Source of the DNA: a virus
Direction: 5' to 3' (one strand)
DNA length: 64,000 nt
Virus record (IMG/VR): IMGVR_UViG_3300011253_000949
Span: 1-64,000 of that record
A model generated the notes under the pieces. It was not told the DNA's origin. It searched no databases and saw only the letters and a list, made by a program, of their open reading frames with translations. The translations under genes were made by a program, and so were the position numbers. Position 1 is the stretch's first letter; every line of letters begins with the position of its first letter. Shown here piece by piece: positions 19,901-28,057 of the stretch.

Positions 19901-22900
19901 GCACAGAGCTACCACATTTCAGGTGGTACGCAGTACCAAAGCAAGACACGGATTGCGACCAACTTCAAAGGCAAGCTGTCTTCTGGGATGTCACATGTTG
20001 CACCCTCTGAGCCAAGCGTGAAGATCTCTCCATACCTGACCATTGGTACAGGGGATGGTCGTATGGTGGTGAACATCTACAACAAAGCAGATGGTTCTCT
20101 GGATACGTCATTGGCTGTCTTTGATGGTATCGAGCTGGCAGCTGACAACATCTACACCGGTTCAACACAAGTGAATGAGAGCGTCTATGACGCCTGGATG
20201 AACGGCAACAACTTCCAGACAATGCTGGAAGGCTATGACCGGTTCTTGATGAATGTCGATTATGACAAAATGGAGCCAATGCAAAAGAAGCTGAACAAAA
20301 GCTTTGGAAAGCAAAAAGGCGAAGTGGTTACAGAAGCAGACTTTGCAGCTCTGCGTGTCACGCTTCAAGCCAAGGCAGATGAAGTCCAGGCGCGTAAAAA
20401 CACCATGACAAAGTTCAAGATCTGGGTTGATCACATGGCTGGAGCCAACAGCCCATATGGTAAGGTCGATGAAGATCTGACCGGCATCACGCACGCAAAA
20501 GACTCATACGACACAAGTGCGCTTGAGGCGCAGATGAACGTAATCTTTGAAGAAGAGCTTGCGAAGATCACAGCAGACCGCACCACAGCATCCCAAACCG
20601 AACCAGTTCAGCCAGCCAACGAAGGGCTGCAAACGATGATCGAGCGTGTTGGTTCACCTCTGTATAAGCGGGAGGTACACGAGGTCTCCGGTAAGGTGAT
20701 GAAGAAGTTCTTCTACAAGTCGAAAGACCAAGGCTACAACAACGAGCAGAGCCAAGTGTTTTGGAAGGTGATGAACCGCCCAGAAAACAAGGATCTCGAT
20801 GATTGGCGGTTCTACTTTGGTTCTGCTGAAGAGCTCAACCGTCTGAAGGCTGACGTGTTCAAAGACCTGAACCAAAAAGGCATTGGGAATGGTCAGGCAT
20901 TTGCCGGCACAAAGGTAGCATTCATTGCCAATGCTTCACCTGAGACAATGCTGCACGAAGCCTTGCATGCCATGACGGCCGCACATCTACAGAACTACTA
21001 CACCGATTCAAGCAACACAGCTGATTATGTGAAAGATGCAATTGTACGTCTTGAGGATCTGTTGAAAGAGTTCCGCGGATTGGACCTACAGTTTGAGCCT
21101 ACAAATGTTCAAGTAGCTGCCAGAGAACTGATGGACAGCATCAACATTGCAGAAGCTGAGAGCTTGGATGCTCGTGCAGAAGTGATGGGTGAATTCCTGT
21201 CATGGACCTTGAGCAATCAAAAGCTGATTGGACTGACCAAGAAGGTCAAAGTCTATGGTCCATTGCACAAGTTGGCTTACAAAGTGCTGACAGCAATAAA
21301 AGAAATGTTTGGCATGTCGAAGTCCTTCAAAGGGACAGACATGTTCTCCAACATCAGGTTCAACACAGAGATCCTGACAGGTACGCCAGCACAGTTTGGT
21401 GCAGACATCGTACAGGAGCAGCGCTTCACAGCCTCAGAGCCAGTGGCTCATGTGGAGAGTGCCTATGTAGAGAAGCTCACTCAGACGCTCAAAGCCAACC
21501 TGCTAGACTCAGGCCTTGGTCCATTGGATGCAGCCAGGGAGAATACAGAACGTCAGCTGCAGCTGGAGAGAAATGCTACCAAGGCAGTGAACCAAGTAAA
21601 TGCACGTGGCGACTGGGGTATGAACCAGCGAGAAGCTCAGGCTTTTAAAGCTGTGCATGCAACAATGATGACCGGTTATGGTCTGAATGCTGCAGCAATG
21701 CGTGAAGCAAACAATGTGTATGTGCATGCGGTCAAGAACCTGAAGGTCGATGACTTCTTGATCGATCCGGATACAGCAACAGTTGCAGAGCGTAAGACTG
21801 CCAAGCGACAGCTTAAGACACTGACAGGTGGGACTGGTATCCGCAAAGATGCCAATAACCGATCTGATCTGTTGGCAACATTCGTGGCTTTGAGCCAAGT
21901 AAGTGAGCCAATGAAGCTGGCACTTGGTCGACTGACCATTCCATCAAAGACAAGCAAGATTGAAAAGAGTGTGGATGGGGTCATTGATGGCCTTGCAGAC
22001 ACGTTGACCAATTACCTGAGTGAGCTGCCGATGAGCAAGGGAAGCACACAGCAGAATGCTGCTCAGGCGATGAACATGCTGTCAGCCACACTGACCACCA
22101 TCAACAAAGAAAATGACATGCTGGCTAAGGTAGACGGCCAAGCTTGGATGATGCGTGCAAATGATCTGATTGTAGAGAAGGCAGGCAAGCTTACGAAAAA
22201 AGCATCTGAGGCTGTAAAGGCAAAGATTGCGGCATCAAGTACAGGACCAAAGAAGACAGGTTTGCAGGTAGCCAACTTGGTTCTCTCATTTGGGTCAGCC
22301 AAAGACAGTGATACAGCTCAGGAATTCTTGGTCTCTGCGCTGAACAACACACCACGCTTTGAGAGCCTGAAGAAGATCTACAGCGACCTGAGAGGCATGA
22401 CTCAAGAGAACGCGTCACTGATGCGTCTCATCAACCCTGTGAAGTCTGTCGTAGATGCAATGCGTCAGGAGTATCGTGAGCGTATCCCTGAAGAGTTTGC
22501 CAAGCAGTTCAGCCGCAAACTGAAGAAGGAAGAATGGGTGGGCATGTACCATGGCATTCTCAAGACAGATCTGACTGCTCTTGGTCGGAAAGAGACACTT
22601 GATCTGATCAAGGATCCAAGCTCGATCCAAGCACGTATTGCTGCTGAAGAGGGCAACCTTGGTTCAAAGAATGTGCAGCTCTACAAAGAGAAGTCTAAGG
22701 CCTTGGCACATTACATGGTCACCGGTGAAGTCACATCGACAAACCTGCTGCCAAATGCAGAAGCCATTGCCCGTCTGCTCAATGAGCGTAATGTCATTGG
22801 TTCCACAAACAGTGGTCTGGTGAGATCGATCGATCGATTGGTCAGCTTGTATGCTTTCGAGATGACAGACCAAGCTTCCAAAGACATGATGACAGAGCTG

Positions 22901-24784
22901 ATGAACTCAGATCCAAAAGACGAAAGAGCCATGGGCTTGATCGTTGGATATGCCAAAGCAAACAACAGCCTTGAGAACAACAAACGTCCAAGCGGCCGTG
23001 AAGGCAATGTTGCAAAGTACAACGGCTTGAAAGGCTATGCACCGGCAACAGCTGAGAGCGGTCAGAGCCTGATGGTTGTACCAGACAGCCAAGCAGCAGA
23101 CCTGATCAAAAAAGGCTACACACGGATCGGTGACTATGATGGTGACAGCTCTGAGAACTTCCGTGGACAGCGTGGGTATTACTACTCGTCGGTAGGTGGT
23201 CTGAACACATATCGCCAGGGCATTGCCCAGACAGTGCATGCAACCTGGAAAGGGGTTGATATGCGCAATGGTCAGTCCCGTGTAGGCAACACCGTTGGCA
23301 GTGCCATTGTTGGTTCCAAAGCCCGTCAGGTGAAAAGCACCATAGGACGGCCGCTGAATGGCCTAGCTGCTGGCGAGTACCTCATGCCCATCTTTGACGA
23401 TAAAGGCGCTGTAAGCGGATATCAGCGACCTCTGGCTGCAGATAAGATGGCATTGCTGAAGAAGGACGAGCACATCGGTCGGATGCTGGGGGTATGGACC
23501 GGACGGATTGTGGAGGAGAATGCCGCCGATGGGTTCAACATGGAGCTGCTGAATACCCTCAAAGAGATCCACACAAAGCATAAGCTGGCGGGTCGGGACA
23601 GTGAGTTTGTGAACCTTGCAGATCCTGAGCTGAAAGATCCCGTCTACAAGGATGCGTGGAACACGATGGGATGGAAGATGAAGGAAGATGCAGCGGAGGT
23701 ATTCGGACGGGCCGACTACTTCCCTGTCAGGCGTGACATGATTGATGACGCGTTGGGATACCGTGCTGCATCTATAACGGATCCATGGACAGGGATTACG
23801 CGTTGGAGTCCTAAAACACAGAAGCTTCTGCGGGATACTGCAACGGCGATTATGGGCGTGAACGCCTATAAATATATGAAGATGGCTGAGAATGGGATTG
23901 GGGGCGTTGTCTCTTATGCCAAGACCAACATCATCATTCGATCAGTTGTTGTGATGTATGAGAACATCGTCTCGAACGGACTGCATCTGCTGACACATGG
24001 CATTGGACCGGTGACAATGGCAAAGGCTATGAGAACCAAGTTCTTGGAGATCACCACCTATGTGAAGAACAAAGAAGAGATGCTGTCTCTCAACGTTCAG
24101 CTCTCTGCTGTGATCAACGATGCTTCTAAAGCCAACCCCATCAAGGCACGTTTGATTGCATTGGAAGATGCCAACAACCAGCTGAGCATCAAACCATTGA
24201 TTGACGCAGGGGAGTTCTCCACGATCTCGGAAAGCTTGACCGAAGAGGATCTGGCAGCACGAGATGGTAAGATTGCTGAGCTGGTCGAGAAGGCAGTAGA
24301 CAAGCTGCCAGGAGTGGCAAGAACCATTGGTAAGAATGCCATCATCAGCAAAGACACTGCCCTGTTCAGGGTGTTGAACCGGATGGTTCAGTATGGTGAC
24401 TTTGTAGGCAAAGCAGTCTTGTATGATCACCTGATCGAGAAGCGTGGCAAGACCAAGCAAGAAGCTATGGATACGATCTCAGAAGAGTTCGTGAACTATA
24501 ACCGGTTGCCTGGACGAACCAGAGACGCACTGGAGAGCAATGGTCTGCTGTGGTTCTTCAACTACAAGCTTCGTATCCAGAAGATTGCCATGAACGCTGT
24601 GAGAGAGCGTCCTGTGACAGCCTTGCTGTGGGCTGGAGGGGTAGGACCAGCCATGGACATAGACTCGGTGTTCTCAGGCTCTCTGGGAGGCTCCATTGTG
24701 GATGGTCGGATTGGGTATGCGATTGGACCTGAGATGGGATACAACGGATTGTTCCTGAACCCATGGCTCAACTTGGCAAATTGA
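13964..24784 (+). CDS. giant virion RNA polymerase (N4 gp50-like)
   Basis: 3606 residues; N4's is 3500. Packaged in the virion, injected with DNA, and transcribes early genes from hairpin promoters. Single-subunit T7-family motifs lie in the central third, as in N4: T/DxxGR-like SSNGR at 1505-1509, a motif A candidate EADGVTDGP at 1648-1656, motif B R1779...K1783...Y1791-G (SNSKNPLTVFIYG), and motif C AVFDG with Asp2054. The spacing matches N4 with an offset of about 90-115 residues. A Lys-rich low-complexity linker (KKKKKK, about residue 1050) separates the N-terminal region. A zincin-like HEALH lies at 2331-2335. Last gene of the late operon, facing a bidirectional terminator. Confidence 0.92.
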   Translation: MSELDRIDSDYFSGRLDFGDGRDAPVPTSPVQQKMQTIKDKTSAKKMQMAGDDYFKALAVADQQGNDLGEDSEMVQDFNTLDDLTLMYKYGETAIQSRMNFLNAGREANRVSSLERDWGEVAGDSAIGVAQGVVGMGTGIVQGALVANDALNTGVEWLTGTEFAEPVAPLFAELTAKGNEWANSFKSDRYQEKSKEMALIQSLDAQENQRLYDEDIAKGALGAGFRKFVRDAGDTIGNYAQSPTMVGDIAAQGVGSLAGFGVLAKVMGKAGAVKELVAGGMTKKQALSVVNSGAAKEIVRKNTIAAVPIVNGAVEGGSAASSAQFEIMSKSEEELTGIEEYDAMRADGLTHRQAQKELANTAGQVSGVIGGAAGFVVGKALDPAFEANPMKALKGKGAGNALAASGKTIATETLEEGVTETASTIASNVGQNVAGLDVDPFEGAGEAFATGAIGGKVTAGTVQAPGLAKAALGAAGQGAVKAVGAAVEAGAERGNKAIKAGEDKNRNELGVAASAAAETILDTTPQDTAPDGVESAQTVLSKKITDNYYVSDEADAQLMNAEMSGDGFIKLREQRKAAGLSEKFSQHDVVNVLGSTLMDKKATGVNKQLTAVSLLSAYDEVRKMTSDEAKAAMAELGKDNPTAQDFAKIQKATNELENTAAILEAKLQMQTITQEDLKAWIGYDVAGTAKPDDTQVEFVDLVTRYNPGILTVSQYDQILEQRKSGLNPKSSILMKSLKSTREIVADIQEATQTKAAINESTQGKESNYKPDSKMVSMDVNVEGNRNNSGKSILQHRADIIDAVATGRTKDARTALRDMYEFTRSQINKMIALNTSAQAYDPETKAYKKVRFDAYNPDKGIRYKTDKKQSPFSDPTNSASVVQAMDTAADTKLLVNAYNSLLETYGEQLGKLPKAMAEKPLVAPALDSSMALIALPAPATVSDVLVLEDTNEGASAVASATSTASESVTDKTETSVTNDEGGNVTSTLSLSEANEARREAKFAKEQEAVENTTPTQVTAVPEEATGETAMAAALIAAGLVTEDTTPAQTKPKKKKKKAKKAEQKKLIEQEIQDAKPEEAESAAETLADLMPDLETDTDGNNWFLKSFRRLKDSKLLTLSNPFAWIKENYDALGVDQKVEFDDQQKEVLRDFTENQAPKIMQLVNGYANDALNATRKTRDKSKMGNDIPASGVKVIPKKWLQDLQSTGDVLTYNNALPLNLGSRDEKDVFSLDERVAQAAVMATTEWMLQNRSVPSPYLNDEEIAKRLGIRQKTVTQEMRDAVNGGMFIQRAIDEISRKITNLMGVKALKGSSISYTQGIPRALAVNMLAAFEEAQFINISQPLEYVDSKGEKGSYASVSIRNTQYTEWMADSFVGMEDMFTSAFLPSSFKARIIGSPPDPASVARTQMRNPLVKLSPEERKAMARLEATPFRANAPLWAMAQALGKDRMAKLRGFVEVNEKTMNKVDRKSIEGKNRSILRGLNGVAGYMDEAGGTDKPFFFKWGMSSNGRLFQQGPITPQADKYAREMMTATNAVIDMNDPTYETMFWLTVAQSIDQKVHKQDVEVSVHNAMEAMKDPDGLKPAVDLMMKYQTEGTLTEEEMDTMMSAFSNKASPEFTDKVFHAVNVVARLNNASESDKAAFSTSLSLEADGVTDGPVNAVVHMSTGEFKAHQLKIMAMGGLFFSEDRMSLNDYWKINNVDLYTEATKETENQLSAEMTALRNSGTPDEVSHAEKTMRVLHAFLPDFNFAEKAEDDAVIDNENLPFKDEVESDGEFKLGRSNSKNPLTVFIYGAGLSGISDKITSTVTGEIYKRMSEIATQLEDGTITSWDQHEIFVDNPQLVSDLNDVFSATVEEGDWEKVTRSDLRLGDMFRKPVEAFFRTDWLDNLQSSISRFYTTALITAIDRVTGGLQENMQIMQTTASVQAYMFEQTFNDLLAQKNEERKANTEKGRGNVQLSEEEIQAVFEETMKVAPIYETDAQSYHISGGTQYQSKTRIATNFKGKLSSGMSHVAPSEPSVKISPYLTIGTGDGRMVVNIYNKADGSLDTSLAVFDGIELAADNIYTGSTQVNESVYDAWMNGNNFQTMLEGYDRFLMNVDYDKMEPMQKKLNKSFGKQKGEVVTEADFAALRVTLQAKADEVQARKNTMTKFKIWVDHMAGANSPYGKVDEDLTGITHAKDSYDTSALEAQMNVIFEEELAKITADRTTASQTEPVQPANEGLQTMIERVGSPLYKREVHEVSGKVMKKFFYKSKDQGYNNEQSQVFWKVMNRPENKDLDDWRFYFGSAEELNRLKADVFKDLNQKGIGNGQAFAGTKVAFIANASPETMLHEALHAMTAAHLQNYYTDSSNTADYVKDAIVRLEDLLKEFRGLDLQFEPTNVQVAARELMDSINIAEAESLDARAEVMGEFLSWTLSNQKLIGLTKKVKVYGPLHKLAYKVLTAIKEMFGMSKSFKGTDMFSNIRFNTEILTGTPAQFGADIVQEQRFTASEPVAHVESAYVEKLTQTLKANLLDSGLGPLDAARENTERQLQLERNATKAVNQVNARGDWGMNQREAQAFKAVHATMMTGYGLNAAAMREANNVYVHAVKNLKVDDFLIDPDTATVAERKTAKRQLKTLTGGTGIRKDANNRSDLLATFVALSQVSEPMKLALGRLTIPSKTSKIEKSVDGVIDGLADTLTNYLSELPMSKGSTQQNAAQAMNMLSATLTTINKENDMLAKVDGQAWMMRANDLIVEKAGKLTKKASEAVKAKIAASSTGPKKTGLQVANLVLSFGSAKDSDTAQEFLVSALNNTPRFESLKKIYSDLRGMTQENASLMRLINPVKSVVDAMRQEYRERIPEEFAKQFSRKLKKEEWVGMYHGILKTDLTALGRKETLDLIKDPSSIQARIAAEEGNLGSKNVQLYKEKSKALAHYMVTGEVTSTNLLPNAEAIARLLNERNVIGSTNSGLVRSIDRLVSLYAFEMTDQASKDMMTELMNSDPKDERAMGLIVGYAKANNSLENNKRPSGREGNVAKYNGLKGYAPATAESGQSLMVVPDSQAADLIKKGYTRIGDYDGDSSENFRGQRGYYYSSVGGLNTYRQGIAQTVHATWKGVDMRNGQSRVGNTVGSAIVGSKARQVKSTIGRPLNGLAAGEYLMPIFDDKGAVSGYQRPLAADKMALLKKDEHIGRMLGVWTGRIVEENAADGFNMELLNTLKEIHTKHKLAGRDSEFVNLADPELKDPVYKDAWNTMGWKMKEDAAEVFGRADYFPVRRDMIDDALGYRAASITDPWTGITRWSPKTQKLLRDTATAIMGVNAYKYMKMAENGIGGVVSYAKTNIIIRSVVVMYENIVSNGLHLLTHGIGPVTMAKAMRTKFLEITTYVKNKEEMLSLNVQLSAVINDASKANPIKARLIALEDANNQLSIKPLIDAGEFSTISESLTEEDLAARDGKIAELVEKAVDKLPGVARTIGKNAIISKDTALFRVLNRMVQYGDFVGKAVLYDHLIEKRGKTKQEAMDTISEEFVNYNRLPGRTRDALESNGLLWFFNYKLRIQKIAMNAVRERPVTALLWAGGVGPAMDIDSVFSGSLGGSIVDGRIGYAIGPEMGYNGLFLNPWLNLAN

Positions 24785-24823
24785 TAAATATCAGTTTCAC
24801 AAGAAAACCTCTATGAAGGGAAA

Positions 24824-24904
24824 ATGACTAGAGCTATCACGGTAGGTGACAAAGTGGTCCTCCCGTTTTCCCGACAGGTTTTACTTTGCAATGAGCCTCC
24901 CTAG
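24824..24904 (+). CDS. possible 26-residue peptide after vRNAP
   Basis: Short open frame MTRAITVGDKVVLPFSRQ... with a fair ribosome site (GAAGGGAAA) ending inside the convergent terminator. It has the look of a truncated KOW-like beginning. Could be chance; nothing else supports it. Confidence 0.25.
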   Translation: MTRAITVGDKVVLPFSRQVLLCNEPP

Positions 24905-24930
24905 TTACCCCTGGGGAGGCTCATTTTGTT
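24890..24930. terminator. bidirectional terminator between convergent operons
   Basis: Perfect 12-bp stem AATGAGCCTCCC (24890) / GGGAGGCTCATT (24914) with a 12-base loop, followed by TTGTTT on the + strand. It lies between the vRNAP end and the converging early/middle genes. A related half-copy (GGGGAGGCTCA) recurs at about 25132. Confidence 0.75.
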
Positions 24931-25087
24931 TACTCTGCATTGCAATATCAGCTTGAATGGCTTCCACCAGTTCGTCTGCAAGATCGCGGATGTCTTCCAA
25001 GTCGGCCAGCAATTCATCAAGGGAGACAGCCGTGTTGGCGTGAACTTCCCGGATTGCGTAGAATGCTATTTGTTTTTGAGTTGCCAT
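24905..25087 (-). CDS. small acidic helical protein
   Basis: Sixty residues, MATQKQIAFYAIREVHANTA..., then an acidic Leu-rich helix (LLADLEDIRDLADELVEAI). Start ATG has GAGAAGGG upstream; the stop lies inside the convergent terminator hairpin. Last gene of the leftward block. No family recognised. Confidence 0.55.
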   Translation of the reverse strand: MATQKQIAFYAIREVHANTAVSLDELLADLEDIRDLADELVEAIQADIAMQSKQNEPPQG

Positions 25088-25144
25088 AAATTGGCCCTTC
25101 TCATGTAAAAGGTGGCCCCCCTAGCTAAGGCTGGGGAGGCTCAC

Positions 25145-25324
25145 TCATTTATGCCTGTTGTTTCTTGCTGATGTGACAAGCCAAGACCAGATAAATACCC
25201 CAGCTAGAAGTAAAAGAGACAGTCCAAGCAAGCTCAACATGAATGCCCATGCAGCACTAAAGACAGCAGCCAAAGCAAAGAAAAACAGACATAGATATAC
25301 AACCATGCCTGTTAGCTTTGTCAT
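25145..25324 (-). CDS. small two-helix membrane protein
   Basis: Fifty-nine residues with two long hydrophobic segments (MVVYLCLFFFALAAVFSAAW and a Leu-rich second helix) and a basic C-terminal end (TSARNNRHK). Start codon is just past the stop of the gene upstream (TAATCATG), suggesting coupled translation. Below common length cut-offs, so easy to miss. Function unknown; an inner-membrane location is clear from sequence. Confidence 0.6.
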   Translation of the reverse strand: MTKLTGMVVYLCLFFFALAAVFSAAWAFMLSLLGLSLLLLAGVFIWSWLVTSARNNRHK

Positions 25325-25326
25325 GA

Positions 25327-25686
25327 TTATGAAGCTTTAGAGAAGATCGACTTGTTGCTCTTGGGCTTCTCATCAGGAGCTGAGTCTTCAGTCGTTGGCT
25401 CATCTGCTACTGTATCAGTCTCAGGTTCGTCAGCTTCTGCTTCCGGAGTTTTATCAGCCTCTACTTCTGTAGGCTTAGAAGGTGTGGCTGCACGTGTCAC
25501 CTTGGCAGGTTTGGCAGGTGCAGAGATGTCTTGAGCAGAGATGCTCAGTTCAGCAGAATAACCATTTTCGCCGCGGCCAGCTTTCATATCGATGTCGATC
25601 TTCTGATCATCTGAAATGGTAATCTGTTTGCGGACAAACGCGTCAAGTGCGCTCATGATTTCTGCCTGATTTAATGTGATTTGCAT
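25327..25686 (-). CDS. middle-region protein with acidic tail, unknown
   Basis: One hundred and nineteen residues. The first 65 form a possible small folded domain (MQITLNQAEIMSALDAFVRK, then a repeat of alternating charges and IDIDMKAGRGENGYSAELSI); the remainder is Pro/Glu/Asp/Thr-rich and disordered. Ribosome site TGAGGAA, preceded by a CA-rich leader. Preceded by the SSB/RuvC group, so perhaps part of the replication or late-switch operon; no function can be named. Confidence 0.6.
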   Translation of the reverse strand: MQITLNQAEIMSALDAFVRKQITISDDQKIDIDMKAGRGENGYSAELSISAQDISAPAKPAKVTRAATPSKPTEVEADKTPEAEADEPETDTVADEPTTEDSAPDEKPKSNKSIFSKAS

Positions 25687-25701
25687 AGTGTTTCCTCAAG
25701 G

Positions 25702-25724
25702 TTTGGAGTGGAGTGGAGTGGTGT
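25702..25724 (-). promoter_or_regulatory. CA-rich leader repeat, copy 4
   Basis: On the minus strand reads CACCACTCCACTCCACTCC, directly before the ribosome site of the gene starting at 25686. Orientation relative to the gene is the same as in the rightward copies. Confidence 0.5.
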
Positions 25725-25849
25725 ATTTAGCGAAGCATCACAGAGCTGAAAAGAGCCATTGATACTCTGCTGCTTCTGCTGTGGTTAGAGCCGGAATAAT
25801 AAAGGCTCAGCTCGGCACTCACAGCTTACCGCCAACGTAAAGCTGTTGG

Positions 25850-26059
25850 TCAAGCTGTGGGAAAGAAGGACATGGTTCGCGCAGATTCACGTTTGGTAGT
25901 GTAAACGTAGCTCTTGGCACGCAGATACACGGTAGCTTCTTGAACTGCCTGATAGGTCAGCTTGGTTCGAATAGCCAATTCTCTGATACTGATACCTGGA
26001 TGTTCCGTGATGGTATCTTGCACGAGATCTCTCGCCTGTTGGCCTTTGTTTTTATGCAC
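25850..26059 (-). CDS. winged-helix DNA-binding protein
   Basis: Sixty-nine residues beginning at a GTG with a strong ribosome site (AAGGAG, seven bases away) inside the end of the RuvC-like gene. The core GISIRELAIRTKLTYQAVQEATVYLRAKSYVYTT is a helix-turn-helix with a following wing. Likely a small transcription regulator or DNA-binding replication accessory. The longer frame from 26113 overlaps the upstream gene too much. Downstream 160 bases to the next gene hold no clear feature other than the CA leader. Confidence 0.65.
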   Translation of the reverse strand: MHKNKGQQARDLVQDTITEHPGISIRELAIRTKLTYQAVQEATVYLRAKSYVYTTKRESARTMSFFPTA

Positions 26060-26528
26060 GCTGTATCTCCTTAGCGTAGAGGGCAATAAGAGCAGCTTCA
26101 GCACGTCCATCATCCTTGACCCGCTTGAAGAGGTGGGCGTAGGCAGGGAAGCGCTGTGTGGCTAAACCACGGCTTGCTCCTTTGTCTCTCTGCAGACCGA
26201 AGTGCTTCTTCCATTTCTGGGGAGTCACATCGACTGTGGAGGTACGGTGAGCAAGCAGAGCCATCTGCAGGGCTCCGTATCCTTGTCCAAAGCGGAACGT
26301 GGATGAGAGACCCTGTTTAGGCATGGAGTGTACCTGCTCAAGGTATGCGATGACACGACGACCATCATCAGGTGGGGTAAGAGAGTCGAACAACGCAACG
26401 TGATCGATCTCTTTCTTACCTGACTTGGCAACGAGGATTGGCATGTCCAGTACAACCAGACCGCCAGTGTCCCCATCGTGACAAGCAATGGCCCCGGTGA
26501 ACCCGGGATCTATGCCTAAATATAGCAT
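26052..26528 (-). CDS. RuvC-like Holliday junction resolvase
   Basis: One hundred and fifty-eight residues. Begins LYLGIDPGFTGAIA (first catalytic Asp in the RNase H-fold beta strand), then YLEQVH (Glu), and near the end DDGRAEAALIALYA (the paired acidic residues), matching RuvC-type endonucleases. It would cut branched DNA before packaging. ATG overlaps the SSB stop (TGATG), so translated with SSB. Short phage members of this family are common. Confidence 0.8.
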   Translation of the reverse strand: MLYLGIDPGFTGAIACHDGDTGGLVVLDMPILVAKSGKKEIDHVALFDSLTPPDDGRRVIAYLEQVHSMPKQGLSSTFRFGQGYGALQMALLAHRTSTVDVTPQKWKKHFGLQRDKGASRGLATQRFPAYAHLFKRVKDDGRAEAALIALYAKEIQRA

Positions 26529-27250
26529 CAGCCAAAGAGCTTTTTCTTTGGAGATGCATCACCACCTGGTTTGCCGGAACCAGAACTTCCTGGACCAGAG
26601 TTACCTTTACCGGTGGTTTTGTCGCGGTCTTTGCCTTTGTTACGCTCAACCCAGCTTTCATGGAATTCAGCGTTCTCAACTTCCTGACGGTACTCGTTGA
26701 CTGTCTTGTTGGTCTCAGAGTGAAAGGCTTTGTTGATGGTGTTGGAAACACGCACTTCATCGGTGTCGTGGTAGTTCCCATCATCACCTTTTTTCTGCTT
26801 GAATTCTTTGACACGCAGAACAGCCAGATTGACAGGCTTGCCGATCATGTCGATCAGTACAGGCACTTCAGTAGGGAGCTCTTTTTTCTCATCAGAGTTC
26901 CAGACTTTGACCATCTTCATCTCGACATTTTGTTCAGACAAAGGAGACTCAGTTGTCAGAAGACAAATGTCATCAATGGTTGTGTACCCTGGGAGAGGGT
27001 TCTTCTTACCGTCTTTGGTGTAGAAGTTTTCACCTTTCTTGTTGGTAACATAGATCGTTTCACGGAACTCAGTGGCTCCAGCCTTGGCAATGATGGTGAC
27101 GTTCTGAGCACCGCTGGATGCTTCACCGGCATATGCCATGGTGACTGTAGCAGCATAGACATCTGAAGGTGCTGGGGCGAAACCACCAAGTGTGTCTTGA
27201 GTTTCTTCAAGACCTTCAGTGGTCATTTTGGCGAATGGATTAGAGGACAT
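26528..27250 (-). CDS. single-stranded DNA-binding protein (N4 gp45-like)
   Basis: Two hundred and forty residues. N-terminal beta-rich ssDNA-binding region, then a basic Gly/Ser/Pro-rich tail (KGKDRDKTTGKGNSGPGSSG) and a short KKKLFG end. In N4 this protein is needed for replication and recombination and also activates host sigma-70 polymerase at late promoters through its C-terminus. Here the C-terminal end is short and basic-then-hydrophobic, compatible with that activity. Expressed from a CA-rich leader with AAAGGAAAG. Confidence 0.8.
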   Translation of the reverse strand: MSSNPFAKMTTEGLEETQDTLGGFAPAPSDVYAATVTMAYAGEASSGAQNVTIIAKAGATEFRETIYVTNKKGENFYTKDGKKNPLPGYTTIDDICLLTTESPLSEQNVEMKMVKVWNSDEKKELPTEVPVLIDMIGKPVNLAVLRVKEFKQKKGDDGNYHDTDEVRVSNTINKAFHSETNKTVNEYRQEVENAEFHESWVERNKGKDRDKTTGKGNSGPGSSGSGKPGGDASPKKKLFG

Positions 27251-27271
27251 ACATCTTTCCTTTGATTGTGA

Positions 27272-27294
27272 TGTGGGGTGGGATGGTGTGGTGT
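27272..27294 (-). promoter_or_regulatory. CA-rich leader repeat, copy 5 (SSB leader)
   Basis: Minus strand reads ACACCACACCATCCCACCCC, just upstream of the SSB ribosome site. Same class as the other copies. Confidence 0.5.
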
Positions 27295-27308
27295 CTCAGG
27301 GAGTGAGA

Positions 27309-28049
27309 CTATGCGTAAAACGAACGCAGGTGGTCAAGTAGAAGCTGAGCATCATTGTCTGTGTAGGTCTCAGCAGCAGTGAACATGCCCATAGGAGAGC
27401 GGATACGTTCCCCTACAGTCTCTTTGGTCAAGCGTGTCTGAAAGACATACTTGAAGCCAAGTGCTTCATCTTCTTCAGTGATGTTCAGAAGCTTTGACTT
27501 ATACTTTTCGAGGGCTTTCAGAGACATTTTCTTCGAAGAAACAACTGTCGAGAAGTATGCCTCTAGGCCATTGTTTTTGAGAGCACCTTTGACAGGTACA
27601 GCAGTCTCCATGATCATCTTAGCTTCATTCAACTCTGAACGTGTATGAGCTGTAAAGATGACAGGAAGAGGGCAGGAAGCAACATACTCTTGCATGAGCT
27701 TTTTGAAGAATTGCTGATACTTTGACCAGCCTTTCATGGTGTCAGCAGAATCGATCACGTGGATCGATTCAAACATATCCATGAGGAAGGTGAGAGTATC
27801 AATGACAACCACATCAAACTCACCGGCACCATCACCATCGATATGCTCGAAAGCTTCATAGATCTGATAAGGATCGGTGACAGTCATGTTGGTAAAGTCA
27901 TTCCGGAAAGGCAGCTTTTTACCGGATTCACAGTTGAGATACATCACACGTGGTCCACCCATAAGGTGACGTAGACTTGCGGATTTACCTGTAGCGCTTT
28001 CACCCGAAATCAGGAAAAGCTGATCGTTCTGGGTAGGTACATCTGTCAT
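27309..28049 (-). CDS. RecA-fold/AAA ATPase of the replication block (N4 gp44 position)
   Basis: Two hundred and forty-six residues. Walker A SGESATGKSASLR near residues 14-25 and Walker B FDVVVIDTLTFL near 75-86, then LPVIFTAHTRSEL. This is the single RecA-like NTPase often found beside phage SSB and primase, and it resembles Sak4-type recombinases/annealing ATPases. Lies between the primase and SSB genes. Ribosome site TAGGAACC. ATPase is certain; recombination mediator role is inferred. Confidence 0.75.
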   Translation of the reverse strand: MTDVPTQNDQLFLISGESATGKSASLRHLMGGPRVMYLNCESGKKLPFRNDFTNMTVTDPYQIYEAFEHIDGDGAGEFDVVVIDTLTFLMDMFESIHVIDSADTMKGWSKYQQFFKKLMQEYVASCPLPVIFTAHTRSELNEAKMIMETAVPVKGALKNNGLEAYFSTVVSSKKMSLKALEKYKSKLLNITEEDEALGFKYVFQTRLTKETVGERIRSPMGMFTAAETYTDNDAQLLLDHLRSFYA

Positions 28050-28057
28050 ATTGGTTC

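Noticed and set aside
14000-24700. Many long opposite-strand ORFs within the virion RNA polymerase gene
   Set aside because: They follow the codon bias of the large gene, lack ribosome sites and have Cys/Leu-rich shadow-like composition.
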